Shown here: in pieces, positions 36,928 to 46,954 of the stretch
Layout: every line of letters starts with the position of its first letter
Numbering within the stretch: the stretch's first letter is position 1
Source: Aaosphaeria pasadenensis
Lineage: Eukaryota; Ascomycota; Dothideomycetes; Pleosporales
Direction: 5' to 3'
Length of the DNA: 64,000 bases
Assembly (NCBI GenBank): GCA_022813625.1
Contig: JAKLMB010000003.1
Location: 1,364,001-1,428,000 of the forward strand
Notes under the pieces: generated by a model
What the model was told of the DNA's origin: nothing
The model's database searches: none
What the model saw: the letters and a program-made list of their open reading frames with translations, nothing else
Program-made: the position numbers and the translations under genes

Positions 36928-37856
36928 ATGTCAGCTTTCGAATCCCTCCCGCCAGAAATCCTCTTCAACATTCTATCCTACCTCAGCCCCTTCAACTCAC
37001 GACCCCTCCGCGGCCTCCATAACCATCCTCTCGAACTGCTCGCGCAAACCTCCGACCACCTCTCCCACATCACAGAAGACTACGCGCGGCACCTCCTTCT
37101 CGTCCACGCGAAGAAGACACCCAAGCTGCGGGCCTCCGGGCCCAACTACCGCGACATATGGTTCAAATGGCTCCTCACGACATGCCAGGACTGCGGGCGC
37201 AGCAGCCAGCGGCTCTCGATATTCGAGCCCTCGATGACCCTGTGCAAGAACTGCGACAAGAAAGTCGGCAAAATGGTAATCCTCCAGCACCTCACCGAAA
37301 CCGCCCTCCACGTCCTCCTCCCCCCCAACTACCACCACCAAATCTGACACTACCCTTCACTTTTACCAACCAAACCAACCAACCAACATCAACGCAGACA
37401 ATGACGGACGCAACGACCAAACACGGCCTCTCGAAACTCGACCTCTTCACCCCGAACCCGCTGCACGCGACCCTCCCGCCCCTCACCCACGGCACTTACA
37501 ACTGCATGGGCACGGCGGCCGTCATGCTGCGCGAGACCGACGTGCTCGCGCGGAAGACCCTCATCCACGGCCTCCTCGCCGCCGCGTCGGGTCCCGACGC
37601 CGTCACGCCCCCCGCGCTGAAGCGCCGCGTCGCTGCCCACACGCGCATCGCCGCCGCCCTCGGCATCGCGTGGTACCAGGTGTACTGGCGGAACGTGGGC
37701 CACGGCGGCGGCGGCGGCGGCGACTTCGCCCCCCCTTCGGCCGATATGCAGAGCCTGCGTGCGGGCAAGCTCCGCTATGCGAGGGAGCAGATCAAGAGGC
37801 AGTGGGCCGCTATGGGGTTGGAGGAGACGGAGCTCGATTTGGAGGGCTATTGGTAG
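36928..37856 (+). CDS. F-box protein with zinc-ribbon / XPA-like segment
   Basis: Exons 36928..37275 and 37398..37856 give 268 residues; the 122 nt intron lies in phase 0 and changes reading frame, so both exons are needed. Residues 1-45 are an F-box (FESLPPEILFNILSYLSP), which usually binds Skp1 in an SCF ubiquitin ligase. Residues about 86-112 hold two CxxC pairs, CQDC and CKNC, forming a zinc-ribbon-like unit. Directly after comes MTMTDATTKHGLSKLDLF, resembling the T-x-T-x-A-x-x-x-Y-x-L-x-x-x-D-L pattern that follows the zinc finger of XPA. A conserved LHxxLPPLTHGTYNCMG and a WYQVYWRN motif follow, and the C-terminus is Gly-rich then basic. Exon 2 is very GC-rich. Substrate unknown. Confidence 0.8.
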
Positions 37857-38556
37857 GGTAGGACTCTCGGTGGGGGTGGGGAGGGGGGAAGGGACCCTGC
37901 ATTGGTGTATACTGCTGGCTGCTACTCTCCGACTGCAGCTTGTGGTGCAGGGGTAGCTTTGAGGAGGGTGGTTTTGAATTTTCTTGTTTTGTTTTTGGAG
38001 TTGATATACCCGTTTTGCTGCGTTTTATACCCATTTCTTGGTGTTTTGGATTCGGACATTTATCACGAAGAAGGAATCTATTTCTGGATATATTTGATGC
38101 CTTGCTTTTTCCTTTATTTTGGCTAGAATTAATGAGATTTTGGTAACTACCTTGTCGCCTATGATCTACATTTCTGTCTCCTGACCTAGGTCAGGAGACA
38201 AGACCACCTACGAGATCGAACTGAGTTATTCCATAGTGATCAGTAGTGGAAACATCACGATAGCAATGAGAAACATGATTTTGGTGAGGTATTAAATTCT
38301 TATAAATTCACTGCGCCGATGGGATTTGCACAGAAATACAGGCAAAAGTCTAGACATGAGGGAATCTTCGCCGTGACGACAACCCGACATAAGAGCCAGC
38401 CACAAATCAAATCATAGGCCGCAGTATTTGTCTAACCTTGGGGACCAACCCGACCAACCCAACCAACCAAGAAGTCGTAGCTCTCAATAAATGGTATTTG
38501 GAGAAACTCGACATCGTACGCGCTGCCCGACGAACACCTGTTTTACATGCAGATTT
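37857..38556. other. Convergent intergenic region F-box/ACL2
   Basis: 700 bp with the 3' ends of both genes. A near-perfect inverted repeat TCTCCTGACCTAGGTCAGGAGA lies near 38176-38197 (20 bp or less per arm) and could act as a 3'-end hairpin. Nothing else seen. Confidence 0.5.
38176..38197. repeat. 22 bp perfect inverted repeat (possible hairpin)
   Basis: Two 11 bp arms meet head to head (TCTCCTGACCT and its complement) around the centre of CCTAGG, forming a perfect palindrome between the convergent F-box and ACL2 genes. It could mark transcript ends, or be a chance palindrome or binding site. Confidence 0.6.
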
Positions 38557-40537
38557 TTAACCAGAGAACTCCTTGATGTCGGTCGTCTTGCCGGGGATGA
38601 GCGCCAACGGCACGATGCCGGAGACGTGCATCTCGGGTCCGTAGACGTGCATATCAAGACCGAGCTCGATGCCGACGCTCTTGATGTTCTTAAGACCCTC
38701 CTGGTAGTTGGGACCGGCACGGCGGATCCAGATCTGGACCTTGTGCTCGATGAGGAGAGGAGCGACCTCCCTGAGAGCGCGGATGACACCCTTGAAGGTG
38801 GAGGCAACGTTTGTGAAGTTGGCAATACCACCGCCGATGAAGAGGACCTTGCCGTCGGCGTGCTGAGGAGCGCGGAGCATGAGGTCGAGGACTGTGCGGG
38901 CGTAGTGGAAGGTCTGGGTCTCGGTGGGAGCACCAGAGTACTCGCCGTAGTTGGCAAGCTCGCTGGCGAAGCCAGCAGAGGCAATGGCATCAGCGTACAC
39001 GACGGAAGCACCACCACCAGCGACGAGGGTCCAGACACGTCCGGTAGAGTTGAGGATGGTGAGCTTGAGCGAAGCACCGGTCTTGGCGTCCATCTCAGCG
39101 ATGTAGGCCTCCTCCTTGCTCAACTCACGACCGAAAGGAGCGGGGAACTCCATGGGAGGGCCGACGTCGATGGTGGTCTTAGCATCCTTTGAAGGAGCAA
39201 CGGGTATGCCAAGGTTCTGTGCGCTGCGGGCGATGGCCCATTTGGCACCGCACTCGAACTCAGCAGTCTGGTCGAGCTTGGCAGCAAGATCGAGGAAGTG
39301 AACCTCTGCGGAGGTGGCATCGGCATTGGGGATGACGACGAGAGGGTTGATCTCGAGGTAACTATGACATGGATTAGTGTCGAGGTATGGGAGTGTTGCA
39401 GTGAATGGGAGACTCACGTGAACTGGGAGTCGACGTAGACGGCGTATAACCGGGAGATGAAGTCGACAAGGACGTTGTGAACACCCTGGGGAACCTTCTT
39501 CAGGAGAGTGGAAGCGATCTCCTCGTTGGAGGGGTACTCCTTGAGGTCGACGGGGATGAGAAGCTTCTCAGCCTTCTCATCGACATCACCGACATCGACA
39601 CCACCCTCGTGGGTGAAGAGGATCCAGTCACCCTAAATGGGAATAATTAGTAAAATGGACGATGCTGATTGGTACGATCCGATGCGACAACCGAGCGATG
39701 CGACGGCAGAGCCGCAACGCGACCGTTAAGGAAAATAAATGATACGCAGTAGTAGCGACAACGAATATTTAGCATCAAGGGGAGATTTGACATGTGAATA
39801 CCCGGGACCTGCTACATTGGGAAGAAAAAAAGGTTTGTGCTTTGCATCAGTGGGCCGGGAAGGTTTCCCTTCGTCCGGCCGACCGTTGAACAAAAACGTG
39901 GGAGCCCGCCCACCTATGTTTGCACAGGAGAACGGACATGCCCGAAATTTGTTTTGCAGCACGACCACTCGAATTGTTCCCGTTTCAGCAGAGTCTCGCA
40001 AGACTTCTGCCCGGTCCGAACACGATGGCGAACCACGAAACGTGAAACAACAAAAGAAACAACAGCTGGGAATGGGAAAAAAAGACATGAACATACCTCT
40101 CGGACGGAGTTGATGTTGATGTAGTATTCGGTATCTTGGGAGTGAGGGACGAAAGGCTCGACCAAGAACTGCCTCAGAACACCATCGACAGTCTCAACCT
40201 TCACAGGCTTTCCTGCCCTGGCCTCGATCCACTCGCGTGCCTCTGGCCATGTCTTGTTCAGGCACAGAAGACCGCTCTTTCCTCGCCTCTTGATCAATTG
40301 ATCTGGCTTTGCAACGAACTTGGAGCCCGCGGTGAGCAACCATGGGTATGTGGCCTCGGCCTGGTCAAGGACGCCCTTGACGTCGGCATCAGCAGCGAAG
40401 TAGAGGGAAGCTAGCTTGGGAGGAGGGTTGTGTGTTGACGAGGCGGGGAGGGGAGTAGGCTTGATGACGGGAGCGCGAGTGAGGTGGTAGTTGAGGATGG
40501 CCTTGCCATCGGCTTCGAAGATGGATTTGGCAGACAT
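38557..40537 (-). CDS. ACL2: ATP-citrate lyase subunit 2 (ATP-grasp / citrate-binding subunit)
   Basis: Cytosolic ATP-citrate lyase cleaves citrate with CoA and ATP to acetyl-CoA and oxaloacetate; in ascomycetes it is split into two subunits. Exons are complement(40097..40537), complement(39418..39632) and complement(38557..39361), giving 486 residues, the usual ACL2 length. The N-terminus carries the ATP-grasp start (MSAKSIFEADGKAILNYHL). Later blocks include DWILFTHEGGVDVGDVD, FTYLEINPLVV and LVAGGGASVVYADAI. Intron 1 is 464 nt, far longer than any other intron in the window; intron 2 is 56 nt. The gene is divergent from ACL1 across a 3.2 kb shared region, the arrangement known in other filamentous ascomycetes, so balanced expression of the two subunits is expected. 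Confidence 0.97.
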
Positions 40538-43500
40538 TGTGAGGGCCGGTGGTTAGGCGGGGGAAGAACTGCAGGAGGTGAGTTTCTTTAACCTTTGGGA
40601 ATTGGTGAGGGACTGGAGAGGTGGGAATCCCGAAGGGCAAGGCAAGCTCGTGTGAGAAGATGATGGAGGGAAAGGGAATCGGTGTTGTTGACAAGAATCC
40701 AACAGGGTCTTAGTGCAGTGGTAGGATCGAGCCGCTCAATTTTCGACACACCCTTGAAAAAGAAGAACAGCGAAGCCGGCAATATTTGGAGGGAGGGGCG
40801 GTCTGAATGGAAAGTCCGAGCGGGACGAGAGCCGGTCGTGCAGTAGGGTGAGGGAGTAGGAGTTGAGGTGGGTCGGGCAAGGGAAAAAAAGAAGACGTGT
40901 GTGCGTGCGGGAGTACGGGTATGGAAAAGAGTTGGGAGGCGCGGGGAGAATTGGTGAGACGTACCTAAGATGTTGTTGAGTGGCTTACAACTCGGGGAAT
41001 GCAAGATGATGATGATGATGATGACGAGAGGTGGGTGGAGTGAGGATGAAGAGAAAGCGAGAGAGTGAGAGAGAGGGTCAGTCAAGAGATATTATGTGAT
41101 GAGAGTGGAAATTGATTGAGGTTGAGAAGAACCACAAGAAAGAGCTAGAGAGTAGGAGGCGGAAGAGAAAAAAACTATGGGGAAGATAATTGAAGAGAAG
41201 GGATTCGGGGGAGAGGTAGGACAAGCGGTCTGGTGTATGGGTTCAGTAGAGAGAGTTGGTTGTGGTTGAGGTTGAGGTGTTGAGGTTGCTGAGTGTGTGT
41301 GAGGTGTGAGGGGTTGCGGTTAGGGTTACGAGGGCGGCGGGCGAGTTTGCGTTGGCGCGGTCCTTCCCTTAGGCTTTCCCTTTCCCTAGCTGCTATGCAA
41401 GTCGACTGCAGTACCTGGACGGAACCAGTTACGGGCTAGTCTGGAATGAGCTCAAGCGTTCATCCCACCTCGGAACCAGGGACAATCCACCGCAGTACAC
41501 GCCACCACCACCTCCACCACTACTCTGGCCCTACTCTGGTCTTGTCTTGTCTCTCTGGCGACCGACCCTACAATACCCAAGTGTAAACTAGGAGCTTAAT
41601 TCTGCTCTAATTGACCTTACCGACCGCCGAATCGCGACCTTGCCAGCTATAGCGATACTTGCGAGACTCGCGAGACTCGCGATGATTCCGACAATTCCAG
41701 AATCCAACAGTCCCATCCGACTACGGTCTACTATCTGCCTACCGTCCTATCTACGCTCCTTCCAATTGCTCCCAACATCCTTCCAGCTGCACACTAGAGT
41801 ATCGTCCGATTGTTTCTAGGGAATAATCTCACCCCTTTTCCTGTCCTTCTATCGGAAAGGAAAGGAAAGGAAAGGAAAGGATGTAGGATCAATCGGAACG
41901 GGGAAGATTAGAGAATTGTTCAACAGATCCATCATCGATCCATCATCCAACGCCAATTACCCGGCTCGCAACCTGGACCCAATTCATCAAGTACGAGTAA
42001 GAGGGAACAGAAAAAAACGACAAGGCTAGTGCGGAGTAATAGATTTTGGCAGGTTGCCATTATTGTTTTGCTACGTGGCCTGGTTGGCTGGAAGGGTGGC
42101 TTGATTGACGAATCGCTAAACGACAATGGTTATAATTTTGGCAATGATCATGGTTAAGATTTCTGGTCACGACGGTCATGGTCATGCTTTGATACGGTGT
42201 GTTGCATTCAATTGATTGTTCACATACCGTACACACACCGTACACGTTATGGACACGCATGCTCGTCCGCCCAGGTACGAGGGCGAGCATACACAGTTCC
42301 CAATTGGTGGTGGGGTGGGAGAATACCTAAAAAAATTGTTGGAACGCACGGCTCCCCGTTCACCGCCCGGAAGTCGAGAGAGGGGGCGGCTTTCCTCGAC
42401 TTGCGCCTAGTGCCACACTCGGCCTTACCCCAACAATCCCCTGCCAATCGTTCTGTCGCCAATCCGTCAATCCGCCAATCCCGTCTAGGCAAAGGGTCGA
42501 ACAACAATTTAGGGAAGAAAGAAAAAAAAGGAAGACGAGACGGGTATCAATAATGGCGACGAGAGAAAACAGCTTCAGTTGCGAAAAAAGGCGGCAGCGT
42601 TGTCGGCGGCGTAGTGCGCAACTGCGGGCAAGGGTAAGGGTTAGGACATGGGCATGGGTAAGGGATCGGAGTTACGATTCGACTGGGGTGGGGGGGGGGG
42701 AGAGAGAGAGAGAGAGGGGATACACTCATTGCACACACAGCAACAGCTCTGTCCCCTCTATTTCCTGTGTCCACCTACGTGTGTCTACTACGTACGTGTA
42801 GGGGACGAGAAAGAAGGGACGAAGTGGCGGTAGCGGCATGGAAACCCCCCCATTCTTTTCCCAGCCTGCATTTGGCCCTATTCTTTTAGCATCTTTACCC
42901 TGGCCTGGCTGCGTCTTCTTCTTCCCTTGACTTCCACTTCTTACGGCGATTATTTACATCCCGTTACTATCCCGTACTAACTAAGGGGATTCTATCCATC
43001 CTTACGAGTCCTACCTACTACTACTGTGAGTTGCTGTTCACTCTCTTACCGTCTAGTTCATTACTACTGCTATTACTGCTGTCAACACCGAACGATTAAA
43101 TTTATTATTATTATCGGGAAAAGCATCCACTCTGTCTACGGTTCCTTCCTTCTCAACCATCTCCCTCCTCCCTTCCTTCCTTCCTTCCCTCTTTCGCTCA
43201 ACCATTATCTCTTCTTCCCATCCTCAACCTCAACATCCCTCTCTCCCTCTTCTAACTCCTCTCTCCTTTGCCCGATCAGTGGCATCATCAATTGTTTAAT
43301 CCTCTGGTGAGTCCGATCTGTTTCCCCCCATTTTCCCTTTCGCAATTCATCCCGCCTTGTCCTCAATCTATTTTCTTACCAACCCGTCTCCGTCTCCGAT
43401 CATCTCACAAACTCCGCGCCTTCCTCACTCCCCGCTCACGGCGTTGTACTCGCGTGCTCCCCTTCATCTACCCTTCAATCGCCTCTTCTATTTTCACCCT

Positions 43501-43753
43501 CTTCTACTCCACACACACACCCTTGTTCTTGTTTCGCAGACCAACTGCCACTTCGCTCCGAGCTCCTAGCACCCTCACGTCAGCCCGAAAACACAAACAC
43601 ACCCGACCGCCTGACCTCGCGACTGTTCGCAACTCCGATTTCTCCAAAGTCTACACATCACGAAATAACTTCATACTGATACTTCTTTTCTTCCATATAG
43701 TCCACTTTCAGAGCTGTTCCTGACCTCGATCGATCCAGCCCCCATCGGTCACA
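40538..43753. promoter_or_regulatory. Shared divergent control region of ACL2 and ACL1
   Basis: 3.2 kb between the two start codons with no supported ORF. Each flank is pyrimidine-rich on the coding strand of its own gene (plus strand purine-rich up to about 41.3 kb, pyrimidine-rich from 42.9 kb), which suggests two long 5' leaders facing apart with the core in the middle. Simple repeats lie at 41854-41880 (GGAAA), 42697-42718 (poly-G then GA) and 43160-43190 (CTTC). A GGTTAGGGTTA element sits at 41319-41329 and a degenerate CGGAGTA copy at 42032. I cannot identify specific factor sites. Confidence 0.6.
41854..41880. repeat. GGAAA pentanucleotide microsatellite
   Basis: About five and a half perfect GGAAA units in the middle of the ACL2/ACL1 intergenic region. 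Purine-rich, so potentially nucleosome-affecting; no direct evidence of function. Confidence 0.85.
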
Positions 43754-46045
43754 ATGCCTTCAGCTGCCCCCGTCAACGGGTCTGCCCCGCAAGCCTCTGC
43801 CAACGACAGCCTCTCTGCAAATGACAACATTCGTCGTTTCGTTGCTCCCAGCAGGCCATTGAGCCCTCCCGCCGCCCACACTCTCTTCCACCCCAAGACA
43901 CGATGCTTCGTCTAGTAAGGAACACCCCCACGCAGTAGGAATGCTACAGCGGAAAACACACACAATCAATGGGATACATTTTTCTGACCCTCGAATAGCG
44001 GACTCCAGCCCCGCGCTGTCCAGGGCATGCTCGACTTCGACTTCATCTGCAAGAGGAAGCAGCCCTCCGTTGCCGGTATCATCTACACTTTCGGCGGTCA
44101 GTTCGTTAGCAAAATGTGCGTTTGCCAAGACACATCCACATCCCAAAAATTGAAGCCTCAATGGCTTCCAATTGGACACTCATTAACACACATGCAGGTA
44201 CTGGGGCACAAGCGAGACTCTTCTGCCTGTCTACCAGTCAGTAGAGAAGGCTATGGCCAAGCACAGCGATGTCGACACCGTCGTCAACTTCGCATCTTCC
44301 CGTTCCGTCTACAGCTCCACCATGGAGTTGATGGAGTTTCCCCAGATCAAGTCCATTGCCATCATTGCTGAGGGTGTCCCCGAGCGTGTAAGTGCCAATA
44401 ACTTTCATCACAAATTCACCCCCCTTGGCAAAGATGGACGAGAAACTGACTTTCCCAGCGCGCCCGTGAGATCCTCCACGTCGCCCAGAAGAAGGGTGTC
44501 ACCATCATTGGCCCCGCCACTGTCGGTGGCATCAAGCCCGGTGCATTCAAGATCGGTAACACTGGCGGTATGATGGACAACATTGTTGCCTCCAAGCTCT
44601 ACCGCCCTGGTTCCGTCTCTTACGTCTCCAAGTCTGGTGGTATGTCCAACGAGTTGAACAACATCATTGCCAACGAGACCGACGGTGTCCTCGAGGGTGT
44701 TGCCATTGGTGGTGACAGGTACCCCGGTACCACATTCATTGACCACGTCCTCCGATACCAGGCCGACCCTGACTGCAAGGTCATTGTCTTGCTCGGTGAG
44801 GTCGGTGGTGTCGAGGAGTACCGTGTCATTGAGGCCGTCAAGTCTGGCCAGGTCAACAAGCCCATTGTTGCATGGGCCATCGGTACCGTTGCTGGTATGC
44901 TCAAGACTGAGGTCCAATTCGGACACGCCGGTTCTTTCGCCAACTCCCAGCTCGAGACCGCTGCCATCAAGAACAAGACCATGAGGGAAGCTGGCATCTA
45001 CGTCCCAGAGACCTTCGAGGAGCTCCCCGCCACCCTCGCCCAGGTCTACCAGAAGCTCGTCCAGGACGGCACCATCAAGCCCAAGCCCGAGCCCGTTGTC
45101 CCCAAGATCCCCATTGATTACTCTTGGGCCCAGGAGCTTGGCCTCATCCGAAAGCCTGCTGCTTTCATCTCCACTATCTCCGATGACCGTGGCCAGGAGC
45201 TTCTCTACGCTGGCATGCCCATCTCCGATGTTTTCAAGGACAACATTGGCATCGGTGGTGTCATGTCTCTCCTGTGGTTCCGCCGCCGTCTCCCCGACTA
45301 CGCCAGCCGCTTCCTCGAGATGGTGCTCATGTTGACCGCCGACCACGGTCCCGCTGTCTCTGGTGCCATGAACACCATCATCACCACCCGTGCCGGAAAG
45401 GACCTCATCAGTGCATTGGTCTCCGGTCTCTTGACCATCGGTTCCCGATTCGGTGGTGCTTTGGATGGTGCTGCTGAGGAGTTCACCCGTGCCTATGACA
45501 AGGGTCTCAGCCCCCGTGACTTCGTCGATACCATGAGGAAGGAGAACAAGCTCAGTAAGATATTTTCACCACGATTAAAAACTGTACACTTTTGCTAACA
45601 TATTTTAGTTCCCGGTATTGGTCACAGGATCAAGTCCCGCAACAACCCCGATCTCCGTGTCGAGCTCGTCAAGGAGTACGTCCAGAAGAACTTCCCCAGC
45701 TCCAAGATGCTCGACTACGCCCTTGCCGTCGAGACCGTCACCACCTCCAAGAAGGACAACCTCATCCTCAACGTTGATGGATGCATTGCTGTCTGCTTCG
45801 TTGACCTTGTCCGCAACTGCGGTGCTTTCTCTCCCGAGGAGGCTGAGGACTACCTTAAGATGGGTGTTCTCAACGGTCTCTTCGTTCTCGGCCGTAGCAT
45901 CGGTCTCATTGCCCATTTCCTCGACCAGAAGAGGTTGAGGACCGGCCTTTACAGGCATCCTTGGGACGACATCACCTACCTCCTTCCCTCCCTGCAACAG
46001 GGTGGTGCTCCCGGAAAGGAGGGTCGTGTTGAGGTTAGCTTGTAA
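43754..46045 (+). CDS. ACL1: ATP-citrate lyase subunit 1 (catalytic phosphohistidine / citrate-synthase-like subunit)
   Basis: Partner of ACL2 in cytosolic ATP-citrate lyase, supplying acetyl-CoA for lipid, sterol and polyketide synthesis and for acetylation. Exons are 43754..43914, 43999..44115, 44198..44387, 44459..45554 and 45609..46045, giving 666 residues. All joins are in frame and rebuild family sequence, for example VYGLQPRAVQGMLDFDFIC, KMYWGTSETLLPVY and KLIPGIGHRIKS. The phosphohistidine site is present as QFGHAGSF (His about 312). The citrate-synthase-like part has TADHGPAVSGAMNTI and PGIGHR. Introns are 54-84 nt. The N-terminal 45 residues (Ser/Ala-rich) precede the CoA-ligase fold. 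Coding sequence uses strongly C-ending codons, typical of high expression in this genome compared with neighbours. Confidence 0.97.
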
Positions 46046-46954
46046 TCTAGAATTTGGCATAAAAGGAGGGATATATCCAGAGTCATGCACCAGTCGCTGA
46101 TTGGTCTTGGCGGGCGTTCACAGCTTTGATGATTTAGAGGCATCTTGGGATTGCGATGAGGTTGTGTAACAATGCAATTTTCGTTAGCTATGGGGATAGC
46201 TAGTGCTCGCCTTGCGCCACGCTAGGGTTCAACCCGTCGTAGTCGTATGGCACGACAATCTCTTGAAGATAAGATAATTTAATAGACGTTTGAACAACAA
46301 CAACAAACTGTAAAAAATTGTTGAGTGATGGGGGCGCCTGGCCCAACATATCAGCCCCAACATATTCGTTGCTACCGAATGCGGAGTTTGGAGAGGAGAT
46401 AAGATAACAGTGCGGGGCACTTGTTGCATTACATCATTGGACACGGACAGGTAAAAGATAACTGACTGTCAATAGAGATTGCAGAAGCATCAATCAATTG
46501 GAACATGAGTAGTACTTCGGAACGGGACCTACCCATAGTAGAACATCACACCCGGCCATGTGCCTAGTCATGGACATAGTGACGAGTCCCATCAGCCCAA
46601 CAATCACTCACAACTGCAGCTGCATGCAAGCTGTCCATCTAATACTCAGAGTTATAGCACGAAATATTACTATGAATTAACTTGAATTAGAACTACTTTA
46701 GTCATGATTGTTTTGAAAGAAAAACGTATAGCAATCCCACATTCCGAAGAAACAAAAACGCCGACTGACCATTTGATCTCTCTCGTGGCAGTTACTGTAC
46801 CATATGAGGGCAAAGCCTACCGATTCTCCATTTTCCCTTCCCTTTCCCTTCTTGACGTTACTTTCGCTTTGGAGGTAAGCACTATGCAACAACTGAGCGC
46901 TTTACCTTAAAAGAGAAGAGAGAAGAGAAGAAGCCGCCAGAACAATCACAAGTT
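46046..46954. other. Convergent intergenic region ACL1/repeat protein
   Basis: 909 bp with 3' ends of the two genes. Only short ORFs; no RNA gene found. A tRNA-like GGTTCAA at about 46223 was examined and has no matching cloverleaf. Confidence 0.55.

Noticed and set aside
44408..45346. 312-codon minus-strand ORF opposite ACL1
   Set aside because: Antisense shadow of a highly codon-biased gene, the usual cause of long opposite frames.
46180..46260. tRNA candidate around GGTTCAACCC
   Set aside because: The T-loop-like sequence has no matching T stem, acceptor stem or upstream A box at the right spacing.
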